Assembly: GCA_964035575.1 (NCBI GenBank)
Contig: OZ037915.1
Location: forward strand, 558,001 to 622,000
Direction of reading: 5' to 3'
DNA length: 64,000 bases
From: Rhynchopus sp. YZ270_cl-10
Taxonomy: Eukaryota; Euglenozoa; Diplonemea; Diplonemida; Diplonemidae
Positions 1-11,659 of the stretch are shown here, piece by piece (positions within the stretch are counted from its first letter, which is position 1; every line of letters begins with the position of its first letter). Below the pieces are notes generated by a model, which was not told the origin of the DNA, made no database searches, and saw only the letters and a program-made list of their open reading frames with translations. The translations under genes were made by a program, and so were the position numbers.

Positions 1-1563
1 TGCTGCTGTCTCAGGCACCACAGGTGTGTTCGTTCTCGGTGCTGCTGTCCTGGGTGCGTCTGTCCTCGGGGCAGCCGTGTCTGGTGCGGAAGTCCTGGGT
101 GCAGCAGTGCGTGGTGCAGATGTGGCAGGTGCTCCAGTTCTGGGTGCCTCTGTTCTCTGAACTGCAGGTGTCTCAGTGGAGGGTGTTGTTGTCACAGGTA
201 CAACAGGTGTGTTGGTCTTCGGAGCAGATGTACGTGGTGCAGTCGTGTCAGGTGCAGAGGTGCGTGGTGCAGTTGTGTCAGGTGCTACTGTTCTGGGTGC
301 AGACGTCCGTGGTGCGACAGTCGCTGGCGTTGGTGTCCTGGGCACAGAGTTACCACAAGTCGCAATCCTGCTGCGGATGTACGTGCGTGCAAACTTCCCT
401 GCACACGTCACACTTCCCCAGTCCTTTGCCGCACAGGATCCAGGGTTCAGTGCCGCAGACACCTCAGCCTTGTCGGCGTAGCTCCACTGTGTCCAGCTCA
501 ACTTCACACCCAAAGAACCTGCGTTGTTGAACAGGTCGAGGAACTGCTTCGCCTCCGTCAGGTACGGACCACCGTCACCGCTTGCCTGTGAGGATCCCCA
601 CTCAGACACGAAGATCGGGATCTGGGATGCGTACTGTGTCACACGTGACGTGAGGCTCATGTGCGAACCTGCGTAGAAGTGGAACACGTACATCACGTTG
701 TGTGGTGCGTTCACAGGTGTTGCAGCAGCCTGGTCGATCTCCTGACTCCACGTTGGTGTGCCTGCAAGGATCACAGTCTCAGTGTCAATCGCACGGATCA
801 CACCAATGATCCTGTTGTGGTAGGACACAACCTCACTCCAGGACACACCGTTGGGCTCGTTCGCAATCTCAAACAGAACGTGTGTCTCGTCCTTCAGTTT
901 CGTTGCCATCTCAGTCCAGAACGCGTCAGCACCTGAGTACTCAGGGTCGTTCGGGTTTCCAGGGCTCAGCATGTGCCAGTCCACAATCACGTAGATACCA
1001 AGTTCCTTGCACCACTGCACAATGTTCAGCATGTTGGTCTTCAGGGAAGGGTTGTGTGCGTATCCACCCTCACCAATGTACATGGCAGCACGGAACACAT
1101 TGATGCCCCAGTCCTCCACAAGGTGCTGGATGCTCGCCTTCGAGTAGCAGTCGGGGAACCAGTGCAGACCGTGCGAGCTCATACCCATCAGCTGCACAGT
1201 CTCGCCGTCCTTCCCAACAAGCTGCAGTCCACCAGACCCACCAAGACGCAGCTTTCCGTGGCATGTCGCAAACCCTGTGCTGTCCACTGCAGGTGTGTCC
1301 TCGTCCATGCCTGCAGGCAGGGCACAGGTGCTGCTGCCACCTCCACCTCCACCTCCACCACCCTGCCAGTTGCAAGAGTCCTGTGAAGCACAGCAGCACT
1401 TGCACCAGCACTCTGATCCGTCGTCCGTTCCGCACGAAGCACCGTTGTTGGTCCATGAGCAACCACACCCAGATGTGTCAGAGGGGCACGTCACCTGAGC
1501 GGATGCAACGTCAAACGACATTGCCATTGCCAGAAGGCATACAGGAAGCACGAGTTTCCCCAT
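1..1563 (-). CDS. Secreted GH5 endoglucanase (cellulase), 3' end outside window
   Basis: Secreted enzyme expected to cut internal beta-1,4 bonds of cellulose or similar glucans. Starting at 1563 gives a signal peptide (residues 1-22, ending ASA before Gln). Then come a Cys-rich patch (about 26-64, ten cysteines), a nine-glycine linker and a GH5 barrel (about 100-375) with IYVIVDWH (active-site His near 197), EIANEPNG (acid/base Glu near 236) and IFVSEWGSS (nucleophile Glu near 321). The motif set fits subfamily GH5_2, best known from bacteria. From about residue 408 the chain becomes a Thr/Pro/Ala tail of short PRTSAPDTTAP-type units, probably O-glycosylated, and is still open at base 1, so the C-terminus (perhaps an anchor or binding module) is missing. 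A CAG lies three bases before the ATG. No intron is seen in 521 codons. Bacterial origin is inference. Confidence 0.9.
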   Translation of the reverse strand, partial: MGKLVLPVCLLAMAMSFDVASAQVTCPSDTSGCGCSWTNNGASCGTDDGSECWCKCCCASQDSCNWQGGGGGGGGGSSTCALPAGMDEDTPAVDSTGFATCHGKLRLGGSGGLQLVGKDGETVQLMGMSSHGLHWFPDCYSKASIQHLVEDWGINVFRAAMYIGEGGYAHNPSLKTNMLNIVQWCKELGIYVIVDWHMLSPGNPNDPEYSGADAFWTEMATKLKDETHVLFEIANEPNGVSWSEVVSYHNRIIGVIRAIDTETVILAGTPTWSQEIDQAAATPVNAPHNVMYVFHFYAGSHMSLTSRVTQYASQIPIFVSEWGSSQASGDGGPYLTEAKQFLDLFNNAGSLGVKLSWTQWSYADKAEVSAALNPGSCAAKDWGSVTCAGKFARTYIRSRIATCGNSVPRTPTPATVAPRTSAPRTVAPDTTAPRTSAPDTTAPRTSAPKTNTPVVPVTTTPSTETPAVQRTEAPRTGAPATSAPRTAAPRTSAPDTAAPRTDAPRTAAPRTNTPVVPETAA

Positions 1564-1952
1564 ATTCTGTTTGTCAGAAGATGTCAACAAAAGGTGTTGG
1601 ATGAGCAAAAAATGTATCTGTGGTGTGGTATGTGTGCAGAAAGCATTTGTAGGGATAGGAGCGACGTCCGGTTTTTTGCGCCAACAGCAGTCTGGAAGGT
1701 GCCAAATCAAAATGGGCTCAGGTACGAAAGGGGTAAGGAAAAAGGTTGATACAGTATGTTTTTTTATATGAATATTGTTCTCCGTGGCATCGAGGCAAGC
1801 CTCAGTTGCTCGTTACACCCCTTGATCCCCTCCCAGAAAAAAAAGGTAAAAGGCCCTTTCCCACCCACTTTTTCTTTTGCCTTTTGATTTAATTAGAAGG
1901 ACGGTTCGCGAGCATCACGCGGCTTGTCTCCCCCACGAGTCGGACAACGATC
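1564..1952. other. Gap between cellulase and ubiquitin-S27a genes
   Basis: No gene seen. It holds the 5' leader of the cellulase (a CAG directly upstream of its start) and, on the other side, the 3' untranslated region of the ubiquitin fusion. T- and A-rich stretches occur near 1760 and 1845-1890. Confidence 0.5.
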
Positions 1953-3181
<1,229 letters not shown>

Positions 3182-5104
3182 TCACTCCTCTTCCACTACT
3201 CCTACTTCTTTTTTCCCTTCCTCCTCCTCCTCCTCTTCCACTTCACCCTCCAGATTTCCTGGGACTTCTCCTCCTCCGGGAACAGCATCAACTATAGCTT
3301 CACTGACGGCTTCACTCTGTCGACGGCTTGGTGCACTCGCCACCGCCTCAGCATCAAAATCCTCCTCCGTCGGCGGCGCACTACTCCCCGAGCTGGACGA
3401 CGCATCCCCCTGCAGCTCCCCGACCCCAATCGGGACCGCTCCGTCACTTTCCACATCACCCCTCTCCTCTTCTGCCACCTCTTCACCCTCCCCTCCCCCA
3501 CCCTTTTCCTTCAGCATATCCCCTAACGTCGGAGCTGCCTGCTGCCGATATGTATCCCCTGCTTCTGAAAGCGGTTCGGGGCTTTTTTGCATTGGAGGCT
3601 CTGGAGGGGTAGACGGACAAGAAGGGATGTCATCAGGGTTGAAGCTCCCCGAGGTGGAGTTGAGTGTCACCTTCGGAACGGTTTTGTCGGTTTTGTCAGG
3701 TCGAGGCGGGTTTTGGAGCGGGCGGAGGTGGGAAATAGTAGGGGAGTTGCTGTGGTGGCGTGCTGCCCTGGCAGGGATTTCTGAGAGTTGCGCCTTTTTG
3801 CGGGCGAGGGTAGATTCTAATCGCGCTTTTTCTTCGATTAACCCACGCGAAGCGAGTTTTGCATCTTTTAGTGTTCTTCTAAGCTTTTCTTTTTCAGAGT
3901 TGCCACAACGGCGGACAATAGAAAGCTGGTATGCAGCACCCTCTACTCGCTTTTCTCGATCTGCGATTTGCGCGCGAAGTTCGTTCGCAATTTTTGCGTT
4001 CGGGATTTCTGGGGTGCCGTCGGCTGCGATGAGCAATACCGCCAACTCCTTCTCCGTCGCTGCTACTAAGGCGTTGTACCGATGAAACTGTTCTTGAACC
4101 TGGCTGATCCGTTTTCGACAGACTTCTTCATCACTCCGTGCGGCGGTTCGTGTACGTTCTAGCATTGCTTCCTTTTGGCCTACTTTTTCTAATGCCTTAG
4201 TCGCATGAGATACCTGTGCGGTTAGCCTTCGATGTTCGCTTTTTTGTTCCCTCAATTTCTCTTCATGTCGTTTCAGCGAGGCGGAGAGAAGCGAGCCTTG
4301 GGATTCCTCGTTTGCGGAGGGGCCGAGGTCTTTTCGGATGCGTTCGTTCTCTTTGCGGTACCATTTAGTTTGTTGCTCCAACGCTGCTTCAATACCATGA
4401 GGTACCACGCCTCCATACCCTCCACGTAGAGTCTGCTGTGTCGTCTGCCCCCCTTGCTTCTTCCCAACCTGCGCCACCACCCCGCGCAACTCCGCAATCT
4501 TCTCCGACAGCTCTTCGTTCGCATCGCCAATCTGCTTTAACTTCGCGGGCGACAACTCTCTTGGAGACGTTACCCCGGGGCGTACACCTTTACCATTCTT
4601 CCCTCTCGGGGGGGTAGGGACGATTTCATGCTTTGAAGACGGAGATGGAGACGGAGAAGGAGATGCTGAAGGCGACAACGTCCCTTCAGTATATTCCGAT
4701 TCTGGACTCATTGGCGGAGACGAAATAGGGGATGGAGAAGATGCGGGCACCACCTTCTCCTCCTCCTCCCGCTCTGGAGAAGGAGATGCAGATGAATGAG
4801 AAGAAGGAGAAGGGCTAGAGCAATGAGAAGAAGCGGAAGAGGACGGAGACGGGGGTGCCGGGGAAGGGGTGGGGTTGAAGGAATTGGAGGCTGTTGTCTC
4901 TCCGTTGGTGGTATTGCCGTCGATGTGTGGGGGGTGTGATGAGGTTTCATCTGGAACGTCATCTATAGCAGCCCCCTGTGTAGGTTCGGCAGAACCTCCG
5001 GAAAGGGTCTCTGGAGCATTCACCTCCTTCTGTTCGTTGTTGTCCAGCTCCGTATCAAAATAATGTGTTGTGGTATCCTCCCGTTTGGTAATCGTTGCTG
5101 CCAT
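3182..5104 (-). CDS. Ser/Pro-rich coiled-coil protein, 640 residues
   Basis: Function not recognised. The N-terminal third (about 1-185) is acidic and then Ser/Pro-rich with SPSPSPS runs, as in disordered linkers. Residues about 185-465 are charged and heptad-like (for example EKLREQKSEHRRLTAQVSHA), predicting a long coiled coil. The C-terminal part is again disordered and acidic, with a Glu run near 622-630 and a final VVEEE. No signal peptide or membrane segment is visible. The shape resembles cytoskeletal or flagellar scaffold proteins, but I cannot name a family. The gene has no intron. Just upstream of the start is a T9 tract ending in AG, then CCAG and the ATG, which looks like a 3' splice site in the leader. 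Confidence 0.85.
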   Translation of the reverse strand: MAATITKREDTTTHYFDTELDNNEQKEVNAPETLSGGSAEPTQGAAIDDVPDETSSHPPHIDGNTTNGETTASNSFNPTPSPAPPSPSSSASSHCSSPSPSSHSSASPSPEREEEEKVVPASSPSPISSPPMSPESEYTEGTLSPSASPSPSPSPSSKHEIVPTPPRGKNGKGVRPGVTSPRELSPAKLKQIGDANEELSEKIAELRGVVAQVGKKQGGQTTQQTLRGGYGGVVPHGIEAALEQQTKWYRKENERIRKDLGPSANEESQGSLLSASLKRHEEKLREQKSEHRRLTAQVSHATKALEKVGQKEAMLERTRTAARSDEEVCRKRISQVQEQFHRYNALVAATEKELAVLLIAADGTPEIPNAKIANELRAQIADREKRVEGAAYQLSIVRRCGNSEKEKLRRTLKDAKLASRGLIEEKARLESTLARKKAQLSEIPARAARHHSNSPTISHLRPLQNPPRPDKTDKTVPKVTLNSTSGSFNPDDIPSCPSTPPEPPMQKSPEPLSEAGDTYRQQAAPTLGDMLKEKGGGGEGEEVAEEERGDVESDGAVPIGVGELQGDASSSSGSSAPPTEEDFDAEAVASAPSRRQSEAVSEAIVDAVPGGGEVPGNLEGEVEEEEEEEGKKEVGVVEEE

Positions 5105-5434
5105 TCTGGTGAGAGACTAAAAAAAAATTTTTGAGTATTAGACTATAGAACCGCAGCCCACGATTTGTTTTATTTGCTTTTTCACAGAAATCCTTAGAAG
5201 GATTAGAGGAATACGCGGAGAACTAGGAGAATGTACAAAAGAGCAGAAAGATGGGGGTTGGCGTCAAATTGAAAAGAAGAAGAAGAGAAAAAAAAAGGGG
5301 GGAGGTGAAAGACGAACCTCAGAAAGCCTCCCCCCCAGGAGGGAGTTGAGAAAAAAAAAATGAAAAAAATTAGCGATAAATGTGTATAAAAAGGCCCCCT
5401 TTTTCAGGTTTTTTCTGGAGGGTTTTTGGGTGTA

Positions 5435-6093
5435 CACCATGGACTCGTAATGACATTACGCGCGTCATGACGAGGTAATTACGAGTGCCTTGACGAGGGC
5501 ACCCCCTCGTAATTACGAGGGGGTGCCCTCGTCATGACGAGGTAATTACGAGGGCACCCCCTCGTAATTACCACGTCACGACGTCGTCATGACGTGGGCA
5601 CCCACGACAAGGCGATTTTTGACCAATAAAAAAAAAATTTTTTTTTCAAAAATCGGGCGTGGTAGGTCATAAAGTGGCCCAAAAAATCCAAAGAAAACCT
5701 CAGATTGACCAAATGGTGAAAAAAAAATGTCAAGTCAAATTTCAGCCAAAATACGGTCATTAGACCCCCACAGATGCTTAAAAGTGCCAAATTTTGCTTT
5801 TAATGGCCTCAAATCGTCGAAATTAGCCCTATATAGGGGCCAAAAAAAAAAATTCGAGAGTCCCTTTCCCTGGGAGGCAATAGCCAGACAATGACCACGG
5901 GAGCACCCCTCGTAATTACGAGGGCACCCCTCGTCATGACGTCGTAATGCCGTCGTCGTGACGAGGGAAACCTCACGTCATGACGTCGTCATTACGAGGG
6001 GGTGCCCGCGTCGTGACGACGTCATTGCGCGCGTAATTTCCCACGTAATTTCCCTCGTCCCTCGTCACGTAATGTCATTACGAGTCCATGGTG
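5435..6093. mobile_element. Non-autonomous TIR element with TA duplication, 659 bp
   Basis: Perfect 26-bp terminal inverted repeats begin CACCATGGACTCGTAATG and are mirrored at the right end; TA flanks both ends (5433-5434, 6094-6095). Inside each end are dense arrays of short palindromic words (TCATGACG, GTAATTACGAGG). The central 5620-5880 part has no such words. About 150 bp of this core recurs at about 51,805-51,935. No coding sequence, so it is a MITE-like copy. Confidence 0.8.
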
Positions 6094-7135
6094 TATAGAT
6101 TTAAGATGAAGAGGGGAAGATGGGGTGCTGGGATACGCCAGGGGTGGGCTGAATGCATCATGATACAATAGGCCTTTGGCAATGCACAGCTTTTGTTGTA
6201 GTTTCGACCATCCTGTCCGAGGATGGGTTCTGTACATTTTTTTTGTTTTGTTTTCACAATTGCATGTATTATTGAAAAGAGGGAAGACGCCTGGTATGCG
6301 AACCGGCCTTTGTGTCGAAGCACTCCTTGGCCCCTCCCATGTCACCACCCTCCCGAAGGGGAAGAAGACGAAGATTTTTTGTGCATCAGGTCACCCACGC
6401 CGTCTCCGTACAGAAAAGCAAACAGCGGAGAAGGTCGCCTGCTGACGCAGTTAGGCACAATGACGGACCGAAGCTGCAACAGCTCGCACATCGAGCTAGC
6501 GAAGCGACAGACCCCTTCGCAACTACAACAGGGCAGCTACGGACGCGCTGCGAGATTTCGGGACAGGGTGGGATGATAATTCGCCCCTCCGAAGCGCTCT
6601 CCTGGAGGTGTGGTGTGGCTGGAGGAGGCAGCATCGCACGACGAGGCCGCAGCCTCACTGACCGTACTGTCATCTTCTCGCCCAAATGGCGAACCAGCAC
6701 GTCAAAGTCACACACCTTCCCTACTTGCGAAGCTCCCCCAGGCGAACTAATTACTTAAAGTCTACGACACCGTCAGAGCCGGTTCCCCTATGCAAAGTCG
6801 GATCTTTAAAGAAGAATGTGAACGTACTGTGTGTGTTACCTCTCTCTTGCTCTCTAGTGGAATTACGAGCTGCACGATGGCGCAGATATGCAGAGAAAGG
6901 AGACAAAGGTTTGACACAGTAAAGCAGACAGTAGACGTACACAAGGGAGCAGCCTTCAGGGGGGCAAGTTGTGCGCAAGAATATTCAAAAGAGGGGAGGG
7001 AAATTGTGGGAGAAAACGAGGTTGCATTTTTTTTTCTCTTGTATTTTTTTTGGTGGTTTTGTTCATACTTTTTTGTTAAATGTGGAACAAAAAAACGAAA
7101 AGCAATCAAAGAGCCGTTGGAAAGGGGGGAAATGT

Positions 7136-7237
7136 ACCGTCTTCGTAAATATGTTCGACCGTAATAAAGTTCGTCCTGTTCAGGATCTTTCTGGAAGTTC
7201 GTCCTTTTTTACAGTCGAACATTGTTACGAAGACGGT
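7136..7237. mobile_element. Small fold-back TIR element flanked by TA
   Basis: Arms starting ACCGTCTTCGTAA at the left are mirrored by TTACGAAGACGGT at the right, with further pairing through ATGTTCGAC. TA sits at both borders. A diverged relative lies at 31,011-31,062. Repeat B1 begins immediately to the right. Confidence 0.6.
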
Positions 7238-7274
7238 AACTTGAAGTACAAAGCCCTCTCGTGACAGTGCACCA
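7237..7274 (-). repeat. Repeat family B, copy B1
   Basis: Plus strand reads ACTTGAAGTACAAAGCCCTC then TCGTGACAGTGCACC, the same word order as the intron copies in the BMT5-like gene and WDR92. Here it is downstream of the DUF4197 gene and abuts a small TIR element. Whether it lies in an intron is unknown. Confidence 0.65.
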
Positions 7275-7684
7275 CAAAAAAGGATAATTTTGTCAGGTAG
7301 GGCTCGCCTGACAAGGTGGGTAGGTGTGGTATACAGGGGTCCAATATAAAAGAGAAGTTGAAAGTGCAAATGCCTCGCCCGACTCAGGCACTGGGTCTCC
7401 GCGTTCAATATAAATCTCCCGGCTAAAATAAAGAGATAGTGGCATTTGTCACATGTTAATTTCCGCCAGACATTTAAGCGTGGCATTTCCCCTAACCCCG
7501 TTAGGGGTTTTATTGTCAAAATTGTCAAAAGAACCGCGTTTTTCGAAGAAAAACAAATGCCCTCTTGACACCCTTACCGAAAAAAAAAAAAACATTTGTG
7601 TCTCCCCCCGATTTCTTCGTTGTTTATTTTTTTGTAATTATAGTGTAATAGAAAATGAAGAATGTGGCAGAAAAAAAAGGTTGG

Positions 7685-7724
7685 CAAGATGATGCTAAGA
7701 TTTTCATCAGTACTTAGTCACCTT
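7685..7724 (-). repeat. Hairpin repeat family A, copy A2
   Basis: Plus strand begins CAAGATGATGCTAAG and ends ACTTAGTCACCTT with an enlarged loop; CTAAG pairs with CTTAG. It lies about 235 bases past the stop codon of the DUF4197 gene, in gene orientation. Confidence 0.6.
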
Positions 7725-7959
7725 CAAAAAATAATGTAACAATCGAGTTTTGAAAAAAATGAAAAGGTGTGGAAAAAAATATTCCGAACATAACATCCCG
7801 ACAGACCGCACTTTTTGTGTGTGTTTTTGTTTTGTTTCGCATAGTGCACAGTACACCCCAAAAGAAGTTGAAATTGCACACCACCTCATCGAACAACGGG
7901 CAGACAGACAGAGAGATATATATTTTTTCCCCTCCCCACTTTTATTTTTTGTTTTTGCT

Positions 7960-8992
7960 TCAACATTCCTCATCGTCCAGCCCGCGGGTTCGGAGGGACT
8001 GAAGGAAGTCGCTCGAGAAGACCTCCTGCACACGCTTTGAGGCTGCGATAAGCGGGTTGTCACGGATGCCACGCTCCTTGTCGCCGATGAAGATGAGCAG
8101 CCCGTTGATCGCCTTCGTCGTTGCGTAGTCCGCAATGTCCGTGTTCAGGGAGGGCGGCAGGTCTCCAAGCGACTTTGCTGTGCTTGGAATCGCGTTGTAC
8201 GCTCCAGTTACCTGCAAAAGGGGAAGGGGTTAACACAGAAGAGTAGAAAAAACGTACTCAAAACACATCTCAGTCAATCTCATGCAAAGGGTAGGATATG
8301 AGTGGCTAGTGGAAACCAAACAATCAATTTTTTTTTTAATACGCCCCTCTCATGACATTTGTACAATGCCATCGGGGACACCAATTTCATTTCGCCATGC
8401 CCCCCTCCTCCTCCCTACTCCCCGCTTTAAAAAGGGTATACTATAGACTGAAACATACATCACCCCAGAGCGCCATGACATTGCACTCCCCAAGCGCTGC
8501 TTCGACGATCCCACGCATGCCTCCGTAGAGAGGGTGCCACGAGGTGCTGCGGAAGTATTCTGTGCATGCGATGGGGTTGTCTGAGAGAATGAGGTCCAGC
8601 GCCTTGGAGAGGTCGAGGCCGTGCAGGGTGTCGACGAGGACGTCCTTCGCTGTGTCGGCGGAGCGTTCTGCGGCGACGTTAAGCTGTCCCACGAAGCGCG
8701 CGTAGACGTCCGGCAGGAAGCGCTGCACCGCGCTCTCAATAGGGCCGCCCAGCTCCTCGGGCCAAGGGATCCGGACCCTCGGGTTGTCGGAAAACCCGCC
8801 CGATCGCGACGCAGTCATCACAGCGGTCTCCACCCCCTCCGTCAGCGCTTCAGTGAAGGCGCGTTTCACCATGACCTCTCTCGATTCGCCAGAGCCGCTT
8901 GCAGACCCCGTCTGTCCGTCGCCATCCAAGTCCATCCCCAAAACATTCTCAGCCTTCCCCACCAATTTATTCCTCACGCTGGAAAACACCAT
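7960..8992 (-). CDS. DUF4197 family protein (2 exons), 261 residues
   Basis: Exon 1 is 8459-8992 and exon 2 is 7960-8211; the donor is GTATGT and the acceptor TTTTGCAG, phase 0, joining ALWGD to VTGAYNAIPSTAKSLG. The product resembles the DUF4197 family, mostly known from bacteria and without an assigned reaction: an N-terminal FTEALTEGVETAV segment, a WPEELGGPIESAVQRFLPDV segment in the middle, and a C-terminal YATTKAINGLLIFIGDKE motif near 200-230. Many bacterial members carry a signal peptide; none is evident here, and the start MVFSSVRNKL looks cytosolic. The intron (8212-8458) contains a worn B-like word near 8355-8385. The leader ends CCCCCCTATCAG 15 bases before the ATG. The family call is from memory of motifs. 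Confidence 0.8.
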
Positions 8993-9346
8993 TTTTAGTC
9001 TCTCTGATAGGGGGGATATGATGATTATGGAGAAGATAATGAATTAAATTTTTGGTCTTTTCTTTCAAGAAATTTGGGGGTTTAATATAAGGGGTGTGCT
9101 GGAAAGCCACCCCGATTCCCCCTCAAAAGAACTAGTTGTTGAATTACATAGCAGCTCCGAAACTCTCAAAAAAAAAAACTTCGTTTTTTTGTTTTTTATG
9201 TCGACAATCACCTTTTTTTTCTAAGGACCCGCTTGGGGGACCTAGGGTCTGTACTCAATGTTGGCCGAAGCCTTTGTACTACGGAAGGTATAGACGTCAG
9301 TGTGTGGAACACTCCGGTACTTCTTTCCCGTCGCTTGTTTCTTTTC
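8993..9346. other. Gap between DUF4197 and 770-residue gene
   Basis: AT-rich leader and 3' untranslated sequence; T runs near 9180-9225. No gene or repeat recognised. Confidence 0.4.
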
Positions 9347-11659
9347 TTAAATCATAGTCTGGCGGGTCCGCTTTGCTGAGAGCCTTGACCTATGTGCGGT
9401 CGACATTGCCTCCACCGCCTTCAACTCCTGCCTATGCCTTGCAATCACACTAAGCAGCCTACTGCTCACCGCAGGGGTCAGCAGGTTAAACGCCTCAGGA
9501 GCCTCCACACTGGCACCACCATCACCACTACCACTCCCGTCTGCCACCCTCCCCCCTTTAGAAGACAGCAACGCCTTGGCCTCTCTGCTTTGCGCCTCCC
9601 CCACGATGAACCGCACCACCGGGCTCGTAAACGAAAGCGCCATCCGAGGGGGAAGACGTTTGCTGTGCATCACCTTCAACGCCTGAGGACTGCTCTCTAC
9701 TGTACTAATATGTGTTAAATACCCTACCGGGTCGAGAAGATGGGTGATCAAACAGTTTACCTCAGCAAGCATAGACTCACCTTGAGGGGTTTCGCAGAAG
9801 AGGGGGTAGCAGGCGGTGAGGATTGCTTCTGAGACCACGCGGATGCCGAGAAGGGTGACCGGAAGGTCGAATGCGTATTGTGAACGACGCCGTTTTCGGA
9901 GCAGAATTTCGAGCATTTTTTGATAAACTTCGACGAATCGTTCATCAAAATTTTGGGCCTCTCGCTTTGTCGCTGCTTCCGGAACATTCGGTGCAATCAG
10001 ACTCCAATACACAAACGAAACGTACATATGCTCAAACTCGACCATAAAGTTCGACTGAAGCTCTTCCGACAACGCAGTAATCCGCTCCTGCATGGTTTTC
10101 CTTCTGAAGGTGCGGCTATTCTGTGGTTCTTCTCCTTCATTCTTCTCCCTCCTCTGCTCCCAAAACGTTTTAAACGGAAACCCTTCTACAAATGTATGAA
10201 AAAAATTTCGTGTCTGCGGCAACGAAAATCCAGGCACCAACACCAGCTCCTTCAAGACCGCTGGAGGGAAAGGGTCGACCACGTTACCTCCTCCTCCCCT
10301 CCTCTCCTCAAATCCAGGATTGAAAAAGGCGCCGTTCTCCACGCTGCTCCGTTTTTGTGGAGCGATAGGAGGTTTGGGGTGGACAACATTGCTTTCCTTT
10401 TCCTCTTTTTCCTTTGGGGTGTCACCACGTTTTTCGGTTTCAAGATCGGGGTGAAATTGGAGGTGGGATAAATCCCCTTCTGCAGCGTTTTTTTCTAGGG
10501 TAGTTCTGAGAGTGTCTTCGTCTGAGGGACTGAGGGTCCCAGCCATTTGCTTTTTGAGGAGGTGGAGGAGGCTGTCTTGAAGCTCGAGGCGTTGCTTGGT
10601 CAGCTCTTCTGCAGCGTCTTCTGGGGCAATGTCGCGTGGAGATTCGTAGGACCCATAGAGTTCTTCTTCGTGAGGATGGTCCGGATCGTTCTCGGTATGT
10701 TCAGTCTGCTTTTTTGTGTCTGTTTGTTGTCGAGCATGACCTTTCGCAATCTCTTCAACAGTTTTTTTATTCTGCCGTTTCGCCACAGCAGCATGTCTCC
10801 CCTGGAGATTATAAGGGAAAACATACGACTGTTTGTAAGTATCAAAGGAACGAATGCGAATCCCCTTTTGATCGGTTTCTTCATCATTTTCCCCAGCATC
10901 AGTGCTTTTTTCTTGCTCTTCTGGTTCAGCGGCTTGCAAAACATGGTCATTAATTTGTTGAAACGGAATATACTGTGGGTCATATGAGGAAAAGGAGGCA
11001 TGCTTCGGCTGTTTTTGGTTGGGTTTGATTATGATGTAGTTTTTCTTTTCGTGCTTGCTGAGGCCTGGGTGGAAGACCTGTTGGATTTTGCAGCGGTCTA
11101 ATGGAATATGCTTGCTTATGAGCTGCAGATTCACTGGGGTTGGAGAAACTCCTAGCTTTTCGAGATATCTCGCGGCATATTCTATAGCGAGCGTTTTGTC
11201 GTTGTGCACGCTCATCGATTTTAAACGGTCATTAGCAAGCGGTATGATGATTTCAATTGGCTTCTCCGCCTCTCTTTTGCGTACCCGGCGGTTGTGTTTG
11301 GCACGGTGTGTCTCTGTGGATTCTTGTTGTGCGGCGTCGGATGGTGTCGCATCGGTGTCTTTGTTGGTGTGTTGCGTTCCGGTTGGTCGTGTAATCATCC
11401 CGACGGACTTCAGTTCTAAGCCCTTAAATATTTGGGCGGATTTGTCCTGCGCGAGGTCCGTCTTCTTGTTCCCCTGGAGGGTCAAAATCGCCTGTGTCCG
11501 CCTATAGTTCAGGACCTCGTCTGGGTCCTCCATGGTTACCGTGCTTTCGGTGGCCTTCTCGCTGCTGTTGTGCTCCTGGTGGAGTTGGTTGATAAGCTTC
11601 ATCCTCGCTTTCCAACCTGTTTCGGGTGCAGGAGAGTCGGAGCCTCGTTTAGGTGCCAT
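9347..11659 (-). CDS. Unrecognised 770-residue protein with helical C-terminal domain
   Basis: Function not established. The N-terminal 430 residues are charged and probably disordered (Gln, Lys, Glu-rich, with a coiled-coil-like stretch EELTKQRLELQDSLLHLLKK). The C-terminal 340 look like a folded helical domain, including FMVEFEHMYVSFVYWSLIAPN, FDLPVTLLGIRVVSEAIL and FTSPVVRFIVGEAQSREAKA. The last of these faintly recalls the protein phosphatase 1 regulator PPP1R36, but I would not assign it. The frame is open to 12,046, but I chose the Met at 11,659 (MAPKRGSDSP): upstream residues come from T-rich leader and a GTTT microsatellite. No intron is needed. A CACACAG acceptor-like site lies about 60 bases upstream. 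Confidence 0.8.
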   Translation of the reverse strand: MAPKRGSDSPAPETGWKARMKLINQLHQEHNSSEKATESTVTMEDPDEVLNYRRTQAILTLQGNKKTDLAQDKSAQIFKGLELKSVGMITRPTGTQHTNKDTDATPSDAAQQESTETHRAKHNRRVRKREAEKPIEIIIPLANDRLKSMSVHNDKTLAIEYAARYLEKLGVSPTPVNLQLISKHIPLDRCKIQQVFHPGLSKHEKKNYIIIKPNQKQPKHASFSSYDPQYIPFQQINDHVLQAAEPEEQEKSTDAGENDEETDQKGIRIRSFDTYKQSYVFPYNLQGRHAAVAKRQNKKTVEEIAKGHARQQTDTKKQTEHTENDPDHPHEEELYGSYESPRDIAPEDAAEELTKQRLELQDSLLHLLKKQMAGTLSPSDEDTLRTTLEKNAAEGDLSHLQFHPDLETEKRGDTPKEKEEKESNVVHPKPPIAPQKRSSVENGAFFNPGFEERRGGGGNVVDPFPPAVLKELVLVPGFSLPQTRNFFHTFVEGFPFKTFWEQRREKNEGEEPQNSRTFRRKTMQERITALSEELQSNFMVEFEHMYVSFVYWSLIAPNVPEAATKREAQNFDERFVEVYQKMLEILLRKRRRSQYAFDLPVTLLGIRVVSEAILTACYPLFCETPQGESMLAEVNCLITHLLDPVGYLTHISTVESSPQALKVMHSKRLPPRMALSFTSPVVRFIVGEAQSREAKALLSSKGGRVADGSGSGDGGASVEAPEAFNLLTPAVSSRLLSVIARHRQELKAVEAMSTAHRSRLSAKRTRQTMI

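Larger units (their letters stand above)
5105..7959. other. 2.9 kb gap with TIR elements and small repeats
   Basis: Holds the leader of the coiled-coil gene (5105-5434), the TIR element at 5435-6093, an unresolved stretch of more balanced composition (6094-7080), a small TIR element at 7136-7237, repeat B1, two C-type repeats (7348-7392, 7859-7892) and hairpin A2. Frames in 6380-6720 are open on both strands, but I found no recognisable protein or splice-consistent exon there. Confidence 0.45.

Noticed and set aside
6312-6758. Plus-strand 148-residue frame and minus-strand 109-residue frame
   Set aside because: Composition is less AT-rich than its surroundings, but no motif, no conserved exon border and no similarity I recognise; left unannotated.
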